Of a DNA stretch of 46,477 nt, positions 17,791-26,910 are shown in pieces. Origin of the DNA: Isosphaeraceae bacterium (lineage in GTDB: Bacteria; Planctomycetota; Planctomycetia; Isosphaerales; Isosphaeraceae); contig JANXSY010000185.1 in the NCBI GenBank assembly GCA_025356435.1, positions 1-46,477 on the forward strand, read 5' to 3'. A program made the translations under genes and the position numbers. The notes under the pieces were generated by a model. It was not told the DNA's origin, did not search any database, and worked only from the letters and a program-made list of their open reading frames with translations. Position 1 is the stretch's first letter. The number at the start of each line of letters is the position of its first letter.

Positions 17791-17969
17791 CGTGGGAAGT
17801 TCTCTAGGGCTGAGACGGCACCGAGGCGATCGAATCAATTGTTCTAACGCATCGATGAATCAAGGAGCGGCCCGTGAACTCGCCGTCCAAACTCAAGTGC
17901 TCGTCAGATAATTGTAGGAAGGAGGGTAAGTCCTTGCAATTGTAGTCGCGAGTCGGCTGAGGTGGCCTG

Positions 17970-19061
17970 TCAATCGTCTCGATCGGACAGATCAATCGCC
18001 CGATCGATCCAGCCTCCGCCGACGACCATGTCTTCAACGTAGAGCGTCACCACCTGGCCCGGCGTGACGGCTGCTTGCGGTTCGTCGAAGACAACTCGGG
18101 CTTGCTGGTCGGCGAGCGGCGTGACGGTCGCGGCGACGGCGCGGTGGCGGGCGCGAATCTGTGCCTGGCAGCGAATCGGTTCAGAGGGCGGATCGATCTG
18201 CCAGTTGAAACGCGATGCGATTAGCCCGGGCCGGTCGAGGGCCTCGCGACGTCCAACGGTCACGGTGTTGGTCGTCGGCTCGATCTGGACAACATAGCGC
18301 GGCTCGCCCACCGCGATCCCGAGCCCCCGGCGCTGGCCAATAGTGAACCCTGCGATTCCTTCGTGCGAGCCGATCGGCGTGCCGTCTTCGTCGAGGATCG
18401 TGCCGGGCGACACGATCTCGGGCTTGCGCTCGCGGACGAAACGCAGATAGTTATCGTCGGGGATGAAGCAGATTTCCTGGCTGTCGGGCTTGTCGTGGAC
18501 CGGCAACCCCTGCTCGCGGGCGATCGCGCGGATCTCTGCCTTTGCGAAGCCCCCGACCGGCAGCAGCACATGATCGAGCAATTCGCGTCGGAGCCCGAAC
18601 AGCACGTAAGACTGATCCTTGGTCGGATCAACGCCCCGCGCGATCCGGGGTCGGCCCGCGTCGTCGTTGACCATGCGTGCGTAATGGCCGGTCGCGACGA
18701 AATCGGCCCCGACCTGCTTCCCGTAAGCCCAGAGCTTGCCGAACTTGAGCCAGATGTTGCACATGACGCACGGGTTGGGCGTGCGGCCGGCAGCGTATTC
18801 GTTGGCGAAGTCGTCCATGATCCGGGCGAATTCGCGCTCGAAATCGAGGGCGTAGAACGGGATGTCGAGCAGGTCGGCAACGGCCTGGGCATCGATCGAA
18901 TCGGTGGCGCTGCAACAGGTCTTAGCGCGTCGGTCGAGCGAATCGCCGTGGCTACCTGTGCGCATGAAGAGGCCGATGACCTCGTGGCCGTCCTGCTTCA
19001 GCAGGTGCGCGGCCACCGAACTGTCGACACCCCCGCTCATCGCCAACACGACCCGACTCAT
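17970..19061 (-). CDS. mnmA: tRNA-specific 2-thiouridylase MnmA
   Basis: 363 residues. PP-loop ATP-binding motif SGGVDSS at 9-15; cysteines of the active site at Cys98 (NPCVMCN) and Cys198 (DSQEICFIPD); GHYARM and KDQSYVLFGL are also family hallmarks. The C-terminal beta-barrel runs from about residue 250 (GSHEGIAGFTIGQRRGLGIA). It installs sulfur at C2 of U34 in tRNA-Lys, -Glu and -Gln in the cytoplasm. GltX nearby acts on one of the same tRNAs, but the genes are 2 kb apart and not an operon. Start: first ATG of the frame, at the PP-loop strand. Confidence 0.97.
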   Translation of the reverse strand: MSRVVLAMSGGVDSSVAAHLLKQDGHEVIGLFMRTGSHGDSLDRRAKTCCSATDSIDAQAVADLLDIPFYALDFEREFARIMDDFANEYAAGRTPNPCVMCNIWLKFGKLWAYGKQVGADFVATGHYARMVNDDAGRPRIARGVDPTKDQSYVLFGLRRELLDHVLLPVGGFAKAEIRAIAREQGLPVHDKPDSQEICFIPDDNYLRFVRERKPEIVSPGTILDEDGTPIGSHEGIAGFTIGQRRGLGIAVGEPRYVVQIEPTTNTVTVGRREALDRPGLIASRFNWQIDPPSEPIRCQAQIRARHRAVAATVTPLADQQARVVFDEPQAAVTPGQVVTLYVEDMVVGGGWIDRAIDLSDRDD

Positions 19062-19201
19062 CCCGACCGCCTCTCATCGGAGAATTCTTTAATCTGAGTG
19101 AGGGATTGGAGACCCTCTACCTGCATATAACTTTAGCCATGCACGGAACGGATGGACAAGCCGAACTACGGACGGGTTCGAGTTCGCGAGGCCGACGAAT
19201 G

Positions 19202-19236
19202 AAAAAAACCTCGCGCCGAACGGATTCGGCGTGAGG
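19202..19236 (-). terminator. Rho-independent terminator of the small lipoprotein gene
   Basis: 12-bp stem with one mismatch (19209-19220 with 19225-19236), four-base loop, and seven T residues on the minus strand immediately after (19208-19202). It lies 30 bp downstream of the stop at 19267. Confidence 0.92.
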
Positions 19237-19266
19237 TCTTGGATGCGATCGCGAGGGGCGACCGAA

Positions 19267-19461
19267 TTACTTGGCGGGCTTGGCGTCGGCCGGGGCGACG
19301 ACGACGGGCTTGACGTCGGTGGCGTGCTTGGCGTCGGTCGGGGTGGTCGCAGCAGCCGCAGCGGGCTTGACTTCGGCCTTCTTCTCTTCGTCGCAGCCGA
19401 CGAAGGCGAGGGGAGCGGAGACGACCATCAGGCCGAGAAGCATGCGGAGGGTTTTCGACAT
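19267..19461 (-). CDS. Small lipoprotein-like protein, alanine/lysine-rich
   Basis: 64 residues. ATG 19461 is chosen because AGAGGA stands 9 bases upstream and a lipoprotein signal starts there (LRMLLGLMVVSAPLAFVGC); a longer frame to 19761 is not plausible. After the lipobox cysteine the mature part is about 40 residues of DEEKKAEVKPAAAAATTPTD type, probably an unstructured linker on the membrane. No function known. It is flanked by a strong terminator and a 356-bp upstream gap, so it is a stand-alone, possibly well-expressed gene. Confidence 0.8.
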   Translation of the reverse strand: MSKTLRMLLGLMVVSAPLAFVGCDEEKKAEVKPAAAAATTPTDAKHATDVKPVVVAPADAKPAK

Positions 19462-19817
19462 CGGATTGAATCCTCTAGAGTTGCCGTCTTTCACGGACGT
19501 TGGCGAGAAGCCCGGCTCGGCCTCGTTGGCAGAGAGTATCCCAGGCTCGCCCCGCAAGCTGGCGGCGTCCGCGAAGAGACGAATCCTAGCGGCTGACCCG
19601 TCACGATGCAACAAAGATGTGTGACGGGCACGGCGGTGTCGACGCGATTTGTGTCGTCTATTGTCCCTTGTTGTGTTCGGATTTTCTTGTTGCAAGTATC
19701 TCAAATCATGATGGTTATGATTCGAAATTGCGAACGTGAGTCGGCGTGTGCTCTTCATCAAAAACAGACTTAAGGATTTCGTGGGACGGGAGGCGGTTCG
19801 AGCACCCTTCGAGCCGG
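19462..19817. other. 356-bp intergenic region
   Basis: The region lies between the AsmA-like gene stop (19818) and the small lipoprotein start (19461), both on the minus strand. It contains an A/T-richer core near 19660-19740 and an inverted repeat AATCAT-N7-ATGATT. It should hold the lipoprotein promoter, but I could not assign hexamers. No gene seen. Confidence 0.35.
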
Positions 19818-22800
19818 TCAGGGCCTCTCTGGGACGGGAAGCGGGTCAAGTCCCCGGGCGCGTCGCCGCTCATTCTGGCGTTCCAGGCGAAGCGCCTTGC
19901 GTTCTTCGGGCGTCATGCGAGGCGGGGGCGGAGGGGCCGCCGGGTCGCGGGGGCGGGGGTTGGCCAGCCGGTCGAGGAGTTCCAAGGCCCCGAGGCCGGC
20001 CGATCGCGTGAGCAGATCTTTGCCCATGTCACGCATCCCCGCGTTGAATGCGTCCTTGTCGATCATGGGTGAGGAGAGGGTGCCACGGATCGGGACCCGG
20101 ATCTTGGTACCGGCGACAATCTCTCCCAGGAGCGGACGATTCGAGAACAACGAGGGCGAGATTGGGAAGCTCGCAACGAGGTCGAGATTCTTGTCGAAAT
20201 CGACCCAGCCTTCGACCTCGACGCTCGCAAGCTTGCCGATCGGAATGGTCAGACCCTTTTGATTGATCCGGCCGTCGGCGATCGAGAGCACGACAGGCTC
20301 GTCGAGATGGATGCTCTGGGGCGGATTCTGCGAAACGAGGCTGAATACCTGCCGAGCCAGTGGGCCGGGGGAGAACTCGACGTCCTGGAAGACGACCGAG
20401 CCGGTGACATTCGCCTTGCGCCCGACGTCGCTCCCGATCGGGAACTCCGCGCGGTCGACCGTTACCGACACTCGCCCGCTGGCCCTCGTCGATTGGTCCA
20501 GGATCGGCGCGACGAAGGCCAGAACCCGTCGCGAGACGTCATCGTTGATGACCGCGCCATCCAGGCTCGATCCCTTCTCGAAGATCAGGGTCGCACCGTC
20601 GGCCCCATCGAGGTTGAGGAGTGGTCGGAGGTGGAGATCCCCCTCGTTCAAAGTCGTGTCGATCGGGTCAATCGAGACCTTCCGGTCACGGGCATGGACG
20701 ACGATCGGTGTCGCGCCCAAGGTCATCCCGAAGAGGTCAGCTTCGATCAGGTCGACGCCGAAATCGGCCTCGAAGGCAGGAGCATCCCGCAAGCCCAATA
20801 GAGAGCCTTTGACGTGGAAGGGCCGGGGTTGACCCAAGACCTTCGCCCCCGCTTCGAGCCGGTTCGCGAGGAGGACCGTGATGGCTTTCCAGTCGGGCGA
20901 GATCACGCCCTTGACGTCGATCACGGCCGGCCCATTGATGCCCTCGATCCGGCCGTCGGCCAGGAGGCTGCCATAAGGGGTGATGAGCGACACTTCGGCG
21001 ATGTCGAGGCGATGAGACCCCTCTCGATAGACCGACCGGGTCGAGATCGAGAGCGGTCCCGACGCGCGGACGCGACTCGCCTTCAGCGGCCAAGAGAGGT
21101 CGAGGACTTCAAATTGCGCGAGGAGCGCGAGGCCGTCGCGACCCGGCTCGATCGTCGCAGAGGCGTTCCAGTTTCCGGTAAGGTCTCTCGACGCACGTCC
21201 CGACCAGCCTGCGACCAGGCGATCGAGGGCGGCAACGTCTCCGAGCCACGCGGCCGAAGCCCGGAGCGACTCCCCGGCCTGACCGATCCCGGAGACCTTG
21301 ATCCCCTCGGGTGCGAGCGTCAACGGGTTCTTGGGATCGATAGGCCCGGACGGGGCGAGGGTGAACGAACCTGCTGCAAGGTCGAGGTGGCCGTGGGCCG
21401 ACCATGTGAGGGAGGCGAGCTTCGGATCGTCCCGATCAGGACGAAGGCCGATCCTCAGGTCGTTGATGTCGAGCGATCGGGCGGACCCGTCCCAACGGCC
21501 GTTCAGGGTCGCTTCCGCCCGTCCGGGCCGGTCGCCGAAACGGATCGGCGTGCGGGCATTGAGGGCGACCGTCATCATCCCCGCCTCGGGTCGAAGCTCG
21601 GCGCTGGCGAAGAGGTCGCCCGCGTCGAGCCCGAGATGTCCCTTTGTGATCGATTGCGGCAGTCCCGAGAGGCCCACCGCTCCCTCGGCCCGGCCGCTGA
21701 ACGTCGCGTGATCGGCGAGGATGGGTGAGCCGCCCAATCCGGCCAGCCTGAGTCCTGCGACATCCATGCGGGTCTCGCCAGTGAACGTCGCTCCATCGCG
21801 CTGGTAACCGGCCTTGAGCGTGCCCTTGCCTGCCATGTCGATCGCGCCGAGGTCGAGCCAATCGGCGAGTTGCGTGCGGAAGGCGGAGAGATCGAGCGTT
21901 CCTGTCAGGTCGATTCCTCGGTCGAGATCGCCGTGAGCCGAGAGAGCGAGGAAGGCCGTCTTGAGGTCGAGGCGATCGACCGAGAGTTGATTTTCGCGAA
22001 GCGTGACGAGCGCGGAGAGGGTGGCGGGATCGCGTAGGGTCATTTTGCGATCGCCTTGCCGGGCTGCCAGGTCGGCGAGTTTCGCCTCGACCGACCACTC
22101 CGAGCGTCCGACCGCTCGCGTCGCGACGACAGCAAGAGACGCCTTTCCTCCCTCGATCGTGAGCCCTTCTCGCAGTCGCAGCGTATGGGGGAGTTGGCGG
22201 GCGATCGCGGCGAGGTCGAGTTCCCCCTCGATCTGCGCGGGCCGGGACGGATCAACGGGTTGGACGAGGACCGTCTTGAGCGATCCGAGTGGGCTCAGGA
22301 CGTCGAATCGGTCGATCGACCACGAGTCAGTCCCTTGTGCGATCGACCAGTTGGCGACAAGCGACGCGAGGTCGAGCGTGTCGCCCTTGAGCGGTGCGCC
22401 GGTGGCCTTCAGATCCAGCACCCGCGCGGAGCCGGTCGACTTCCAGAGCCCTCCCAATCGCACGACGGAGGCCTTGCTTTCGAGGCGACCTGAGACAGCG
22501 AGCCCTTGGGCCGTCAGCGCGAGGGGCCAGTGGGTCGAGGAGACTTCGAGTGAGAGATCGGGCTTGGTGGCCGACGTGGACTGCGACCGCCATCGATCGA
22601 GCTCGCCGGTGATCCGAAGTGACTGATCGTCGAGCGCTCTCAGGTCGACCGTCCACGCCACGGTCGCTGGAGCCGGACGGATCTGGACGGCGAGGTCCAT
22701 TCGATAGGCAGGTATCGGCGTGGGAGGCCCCGTGACATGGATCAGGAGCGAAGCCCGCTCAGCGCGAATTGTCAGGTCACGCCTCGGATCGGCCGCGCGG

Positions 22801-23213
22801 AAGATTCCTTCGAGGGCCTCGGCGATGTCGATCGACCCGTCGGAAGTCCGAGCCGCGTCGAAGGCGGCCTCATGCAGGTCCAAGACCCCGAGATTATGGG
22901 GCTTCGTGATCAGGCCCCAGAGAGTCGGGGAGAGCGTGGCCGAGGGGGCGGAGACGACCCTCTTTTCCGATGGATCATCAAGGACGATCCCAGAGAGTCG
23001 CGTCGGGCCGAACCAGGAGAAACGGATGGTATCAAACGTGAGTCGCCCCGGGGCGAACGCTTTGCCAAGTGTCGCGGCGACGAGTCGGTTCCCCGCCTTC
23101 GTGTTCAGAAGCGAGGGGATCGAGACGATCAAGGCGACCGCGATCAGGGCGACAAGGCCGACGACCAGCGGCCATCGGCGGCGTCGGCGTCGGGGCGACG
23201 CAGGGATGCTCAT
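19818..23213 (-). CDS. AsmA/TamB-like giant envelope protein
   Basis: 1131 residues. ATG 23213 follows GGAGGACGGACTG, a clear ribosome site; the longer frame to 23285 is not needed. A basic start (SPRRRRRRWP) precedes one membrane helix (LVVGLVALIAVALIVSIPSLL), then a very long repetitive beta domain of the AsmA/DUF748/TamB kind: LTFDTIRFSWFGPTRLSGIVLDDP early, many LDLxxxxA strands, and a C-terminal AsmA_2-like part (SIHLDEPVVLSIADGRINQKGLTIPI...VEGWVDFDKNLDL). The extreme C-terminus is proline- and arginine-rich. Such bridge proteins carry phospholipids between inner and outer membranes. Divergently transcribed from the MFS gene. Confidence 0.85.
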   Translation of the reverse strand: MSIPASPRRRRRRWPLVVGLVALIAVALIVSIPSLLNTKAGNRLVAATLGKAFAPGRLTFDTIRFSWFGPTRLSGIVLDDPSEKRVVSAPSATLSPTLWGLITKPHNLGVLDLHEAAFDAARTSDGSIDIAEALEGIFRAADPRRDLTIRAERASLLIHVTGPPTPIPAYRMDLAVQIRPAPATVAWTVDLRALDDQSLRITGELDRWRSQSTSATKPDLSLEVSSTHWPLALTAQGLAVSGRLESKASVVRLGGLWKSTGSARVLDLKATGAPLKGDTLDLASLVANWSIAQGTDSWSIDRFDVLSPLGSLKTVLVQPVDPSRPAQIEGELDLAAIARQLPHTLRLREGLTIEGGKASLAVVATRAVGRSEWSVEAKLADLAARQGDRKMTLRDPATLSALVTLRENQLSVDRLDLKTAFLALSAHGDLDRGIDLTGTLDLSAFRTQLADWLDLGAIDMAGKGTLKAGYQRDGATFTGETRMDVAGLRLAGLGGSPILADHATFSGRAEGAVGLSGLPQSITKGHLGLDAGDLFASAELRPEAGMMTVALNARTPIRFGDRPGRAEATLNGRWDGSARSLDINDLRIGLRPDRDDPKLASLTWSAHGHLDLAAGSFTLAPSGPIDPKNPLTLAPEGIKVSGIGQAGESLRASAAWLGDVAALDRLVAGWSGRASRDLTGNWNASATIEPGRDGLALLAQFEVLDLSWPLKASRVRASGPLSISTRSVYREGSHRLDIAEVSLITPYGSLLADGRIEGINGPAVIDVKGVISPDWKAITVLLANRLEAGAKVLGQPRPFHVKGSLLGLRDAPAFEADFGVDLIEADLFGMTLGATPIVVHARDRKVSIDPIDTTLNEGDLHLRPLLNLDGADGATLIFEKGSSLDGAVINDDVSRRVLAFVAPILDQSTRASGRVSVTVDRAEFPIGSDVGRKANVTGSVVFQDVEFSPGPLARQVFSLVSQNPPQSIHLDEPVVLSIADGRINQKGLTIPIGKLASVEVEGWVDFDKNLDLVASFPISPSLFSNRPLLGEIVAGTKIRVPIRGTLSSPMIDKDAFNAGMRDMGKDLLTRSAGLGALELLDRLANPRPRDPAAPPPPPRMTPEERKALRLERQNERRRARGLDPLPVPERP

Positions 23214-23330
23214 CAGTCCGTCCTCCGTGAGAGATGAGCGTGGGCAGGCCGACCGGGCCGGCTCCCACGCCATCGAGCAAACCAATCCTATTCCAACACC
23301 GGCCCGCCCGGTAGCTCTCGCGATCGAGCT

Positions 23331-23358
23331 TTGTCAGAATCCCTATGATCGCTACAAT
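23331..23358 (+). promoter_or_regulatory. Predicted promoter of the MFS transporter
   Basis: TTGTCA (23331-23336), 16-bp spacer, TACAAT (23353-23358). It lies 38 bp before the chosen ATG at 23396. The upstream ATG at 23345 lies inside the spacer and so cannot be the start. Confidence 0.6.
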
Positions 23359-23395
23359 CGTCAAGAGATTGGGACGCATCCCGGCCGAGGGCTTG

Positions 23396-24622
23396 ATGAA
23401 TCTGAGCGTTCGCACGCGGCTTTCGACGATGATGGCCCTGATCTACGCCGCGCAAGGGGCCTTCTGGCCTCTTCTTGCACTCCATCTCGGCGACCTGGGC
23501 TTTTCGGGCCGGGAACGGAGCTGGATCTTCGCAACGTATCCGCTCGCCGCCATCGCGACCTCGCTTGGGGCCGGTGCCGTTGTCGATCGTCTCATGCCGT
23601 CCCAGCGCTATGTGTCGCTCTGCTTTGGCCTCGGCACCGGACTGCTGGTCTGCGTCTCAACGGGATGGCCCTCGGCCGCGCTGCCGCTCTTCGGGCTGTT
23701 CCTGGTCTATTGGGTCATCATCGCGCCAACGTACGGGATCGCCAACTCGATCGCCTTCCGCAATCTGGCACGTCCGCAGGTCGAGTTTGGTCGCGTACGG
23801 ATGTGGGGGACTGTGGGATGGATGTTCGCCGGATGGCTCGTCTCAGTCTTGATGGCGATGTCTGGCTCAGGCCGCGCGGGGCAGGGGGCCTACGCCGCCT
23901 TCACGCTTGCAGCCGTGCTCTCGGCGGCCGTGGCCGGCTTCGTCCTGTTCTTACCGAACACGCCTCCACTCGCGGTTGGGGGAGGCACCTCAAGCCTGAA
24001 GACGGCGGCGACGCTCCTCAAGTCGCGTTCGATCTGCGTTTATCTGGTGACGGCGTTCGGTGTCAGCCTGACCATACCGTTCGTCTTCCAGGCGATGCCG
24101 CCCTATCTCGAATCGCTCGGCTTGCCCCGCGCCTGGGCGGCGACCGCGCTGACAATCGGACAGTGGCCCGAGATCGTGGCGTTGGCAGGCCTGCCGCTGC
24201 TCTTGAAACGCTTCGGATTCAAGACGACACTTGCGGTCGGGATGGCGGCGTGGCTGATCCGGTTCGCTAGCCTGGCGCTCCGTCCTCCCCTCTGGCTCGC
24301 GATCGCTGGCATCCCTCTGCACGGGATCGGGATTGCCTGCTTCACGGTGGGGGGCCAGGTCTTCGTCGATAGCCGTGCCCCGTTTGAACGGCGTGCCGGG
24401 GCGCAGGCGGTGAATATGACCATCACCTCGGGGTTCGGCGCACTCCTGGGGAGTCTCCTGGCGGGCGATCTTCAGACGCGATTCGCAGGCAATTATTCCG
24501 CCATCTTCTTCGTCCCTTGCTTGATTCATGTCGGACTGATAGTCTTCTTTATCTTGGGATTTCGTGTGAACGTCGATTTGGTGGGATGTACCACCGTCGC
24601 CGTTTCCGATCAGCCCGCGTGA
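23396..24622 (+). CDS. MFS transporter, nucleoside:H+ symporter-like
   Basis: 408 residues from ATG 23396, with GAGGG five bases upstream. About twelve hydrophobic segments; the loop after TM2 carries DRLMPSQRY and the centre has FGRVRMWGTVGWMFAGWLVS, the arginine-rich signature of the nucleoside-symporter branch of MFS. The C-terminal half repeats the fold (FGFKTTLAVGMAAWLIRF...HGIGIACFTVGGQVFVD). It is predicted to import nucleosides or a related solute across the inner membrane; the substrate is inferred from family only. Neighbours give no metabolic clue. Confidence 0.85.
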   Translation: MNLSVRTRLSTMMALIYAAQGAFWPLLALHLGDLGFSGRERSWIFATYPLAAIATSLGAGAVVDRLMPSQRYVSLCFGLGTGLLVCVSTGWPSAALPLFGLFLVYWVIIAPTYGIANSIAFRNLARPQVEFGRVRMWGTVGWMFAGWLVSVLMAMSGSGRAGQGAYAAFTLAAVLSAAVAGFVLFLPNTPPLAVGGGTSSLKTAATLLKSRSICVYLVTAFGVSLTIPFVFQAMPPYLESLGLPRAWAATALTIGQWPEIVALAGLPLLLKRFGFKTTLAVGMAAWLIRFASLALRPPLWLAIAGIPLHGIGIACFTVGGQVFVDSRAPFERRAGAQAVNMTITSGFGALLGSLLAGDLQTRFAGNYSAIFFVPCLIHVGLIVFFILGFRVNVDLVGCTTVAVSDQPA

Positions 24623-24689
24623 GTGTCGCCGCGTGAAGAGCCGTGTCCGGTCGTAGCCGGAGTGGTACTTCTCGCGATGGAGTCGGCCG

Positions 24690-25298
24690 ATGGGTGACTA
24701 CCTTCGCCTCTTGACGCTCAGCGACCGCGCGATTCCCCTCGTCGATCTCCAGCGCGCCGCGCTTACCGGCGCAGTTTGGTCGGTCGACCATCCTGGGATG
24801 CTGGGAAATTACCTGGCCATCGGCCCAAAGAGCGACGAGAACCAGAACGTCTGGGCCACGGTCGAACGCAATCCCGTCGGCCCCAATACGTTGGGCGCTG
24901 AGGAAGTTGCCGAGTTCATCGACAGTCTCGAAGGCGGAGGTCCCCCGTCGGCCGTCCGCTGGCTGGCTGACTATCTGGAGAGCGTTCGGGCAATATACGC
25001 GATCCGGATCTATCCGGAAGCGATGGGCGACAGCGCCGACGCCTTCCAGGCCGTCTTCGCGGTGCGCTCCGCTCTCCGTAATGCGGTCGGGGGTATTGGC
25101 CAGTGGGACGGCCTCGGTTTCACCAGCGAAGACGACCGCCTGATCTGGACCGACCCGTTGAGCAATCCTTCCGGGCAAACCGCTGCCTCTTTCCTCGACG
25201 AATCGACCGGAAGCTGGATTTCCTTCTCGCTCAACCTCGATGACCCCGAGGAACTCGACCACTTCCTTCGTGGCGAGGTTCGACCCCGTCGCCATTGA
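24690..25298 (+). CDS. Hypothetical protein, 202 aa
   Basis: No family recognised. Acidic, soluble-looking alpha/beta protein without signal peptide or membrane helix. It starts MGDYLRLLTLSDRAIPLVDL, with GGAG about 8 bases upstream. Near 90-115 it has VRWLADYLESVRAIYAIRIYP, and near the end WISFSLNLDDPEELDHFLRGEV. It lies 67 bp after the MFS gene on the same strand and may be co-transcribed. The Asp/Glu-rich C-terminus suggests a small regulatory or structural protein, but nothing shows a function. Confidence 0.72.
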   Translation: MGDYLRLLTLSDRAIPLVDLQRAALTGAVWSVDHPGMLGNYLAIGPKSDENQNVWATVERNPVGPNTLGAEEVAEFIDSLEGGGPPSAVRWLADYLESVRAIYAIRIYPEAMGDSADAFQAVFAVRSALRNAVGGIGQWDGLGFTSEDDRLIWTDPLSNPSGQTAASFLDESTGSWISFSLNLDDPEELDHFLRGEVRPRRH

Positions 25299-25325
25299 GC
25301 GTCGAGTCGACTTCAATGCGAGACA

Positions 25326-25378
25326 AAGCGAAGAAGACGGCCAGACCCTGCGTCGGGCTGGGTCGACAGTCTTCGCTT
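25326..25378. terminator. Hairpin between convergent genes
   Basis: AAGCGAAGA (25326-25334) pairs perfectly with TCTTCGCTT (25370-25378); an inner GACCC/GGGTC stem adds stability. It lies between the stops at 25298 (+) and 25398 (-) and probably serves both strands, although T runs are short. Confidence 0.6.
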
Positions 25379-25397
25379 GACTCGCCCCAGGGACGTC

Positions 25398-25748
25398 TCA
25401 GAGATCGTCCGTCTTGCTCTCCGCGGACGCTTGCTGCGGAAGCTTCTTCACTCTCGCCCGCCGCTTCTTAGGGAGGCCGGCCGCCGAAGGGCTGGGCAAG
25501 GGTGGTATCGCGGCGACCCGCTCGTCGAACGAGTCGGCCGACTGTTCGAGTTGCGACAAAACCATCGTCATGAAGTGCAGGCGGGTTCCCTGAGTTTCAA
25601 GGAACTCGTTGAAGAGATACCCGTTTTCGAGCAGTTGGTCGCCCTGATCGAGCACTTCTTCGGCCATTGACTCAACGAGGCTATCTCGCCCGCGCTGAAG
25701 GACTTCAGCCGCTGCGCGAAATTTATTGAAGATGTTTTTTGACATCAT
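25398..25748 (-). CDS. Small helical hypothetical protein
   Basis: 116 residues from ATG 25748, with GGAGG eight bases upstream; a second ATG follows at once. Mostly alpha-helical (FNKFRAAAEVLQRGRDSLVE, MAEEVLDQGDQLLENGYLFN), then a proline-rich hinge and a basic tail (PKKRRARVKKLPQQA). No family recognised; a structural or nucleic-acid-binding tail is possible. The 5' end overlaps the end of the upstream hydrolase gene by 26 bp, suggesting co-transcription. Confidence 0.72.
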   Translation of the reverse strand: MMSKNIFNKFRAAAEVLQRGRDSLVESMAEEVLDQGDQLLENGYLFNEFLETQGTRLHFMTMVLSQLEQSADSFDERVAAIPPLPSPSAAGLPKKRRARVKKLPQQASAESKTDDL

Positions 25749-26826
25749 GACTTCGACCTCCGTGGTGGTGCCTGTCTCTGAGACGGTCGTCGGAGGGGAT
25801 TGAGGACAGACCCCGTTCGATTCCCCATCGCGACGCAAGCCATGAGACGATCCGCGAATCGAGCCAACGTCGATCGCCGTCCCAGGTTTGCCGACTCATA
25901 TAGCCGAGATGTCCTCCAAATGGATTCAATTCCAATGCCAACTGTTGAGGAAAATCGACTTTAAGGAAAGGGGTGACTGGGATAAAGGGGTCATCGGCGG
26001 CATGGATCACGATTCCGGGGGCCTTGATCCGTGGGATCAGGAACGCTGAACTGCTCCGTTCGTAATACTCGGCCGCGTCCCGAAATCCATTCGCCGGCCC
26101 GGTGTAGACATTGTCGAAGTCGAAAAGATTCTGGACTTTCGTAAAGTCGACGGGCGTCTGCTCGGGAAAGATTGCCCGCAGTCGGCCCTCCTCGGTCTGA
26201 AGGAGCCGGATGAAGTTGCGGTCATAAACCTTGCCTTGCGGTCGCCTGATGTGCTGACAGCAGGCGTGCAGGTCGATCGGGGGGTTGGCTGCGATCACGC
26301 AGTCGAACCCGTCGATCGGGTCGTCCGCGGCCTCGGCGGCCATCTTCAACACGAGGTTTCCGCCTAATGAGAATCCCACTGCCGCAACCGGCGAACCGGG
26401 GGCCCGCTCGACGAGCCACTCGACGATCGCCCGGGGGTCTTCTGAGCGTCCGCCGTGATAGTAGCTCTTCGAGATTCCGTAGCCCGCGCCCGCCCCCCGC
26501 ATGTTCATCCGCACGACACGCACGCCCAGGTTGTGAAGCTTGAGGCCGACGCGAGCGAGATAGGGCGATCGGACGTCGCCCGCCAGGCCGTGGACCAGCA
26601 CGGCCGCTGGATCGCCGAGACGCCAGGAGTCAGGGACCGATTCGAGGACGCTCAGCCGATTGCCGTCGAGGATATCAACCTCGTGATACGTCGACCGCAG
26701 CCTGACCCGAGGGCCGGGCAGATAGCGGGACACGATCGTCTGGAGGTGACCATTCCAGAGCAGGGGGTGAGGCTCGAAGGCAGGGATGACGCGGTCGGCC
26801 TGGATGGGTTCGACGAGGAGAGACAT
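25723..26826 (-). CDS. YheT-family alpha/beta hydrolase
   Basis: 367 residues. Opening features match the family: FEPHPLLWNGHLQTIVSRYL near residues 17-36, then LVHGLAGDVRSPYLARVGLK (oxyanion strand). The nucleophile elbow is VGFSLGGNLVL (Ser), the acid is in HAADDPFIPV and the catalytic His in NPFGGHLGYM. RNMRGAGAG-type sequence (VVRMNMRGAGAGYG) is typical. Family members are esterases or lipases of unclear physiological substrate. The last 26 bp overlap the next gene, and the C-terminal residues (SDDRLRDRHHHGGRSHD) look like an added low-complexity tail. Confidence 0.9.
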   Translation of the reverse strand: MSLLVEPIQADRVIPAFEPHPLLWNGHLQTIVSRYLPGPRVRLRSTYHEVDILDGNRLSVLESVPDSWRLGDPAAVLVHGLAGDVRSPYLARVGLKLHNLGVRVVRMNMRGAGAGYGISKSYYHGGRSEDPRAIVEWLVERAPGSPVAAVGFSLGGNLVLKMAAEAADDPIDGFDCVIAANPPIDLHACCQHIRRPQGKVYDRNFIRLLQTEEGRLRAIFPEQTPVDFTKVQNLFDFDNVYTGPANGFRDAAEYYERSSSAFLIPRIKAPGIVIHAADDPFIPVTPFLKVDFPQQLALELNPFGGHLGYMSRQTWDGDRRWLDSRIVSWLASRWGIERGLSSIPSDDRLRDRHHHGGRSHDVKKHLQ

Positions 26827-26910
26827 GAGACCTCGACCGGACGGGAGCGGCGGGATGGAGTGGCGATCGATGCTATCAGAGCAGGCGACCCTGCGCCGAG
26901 GCTGTCGAGA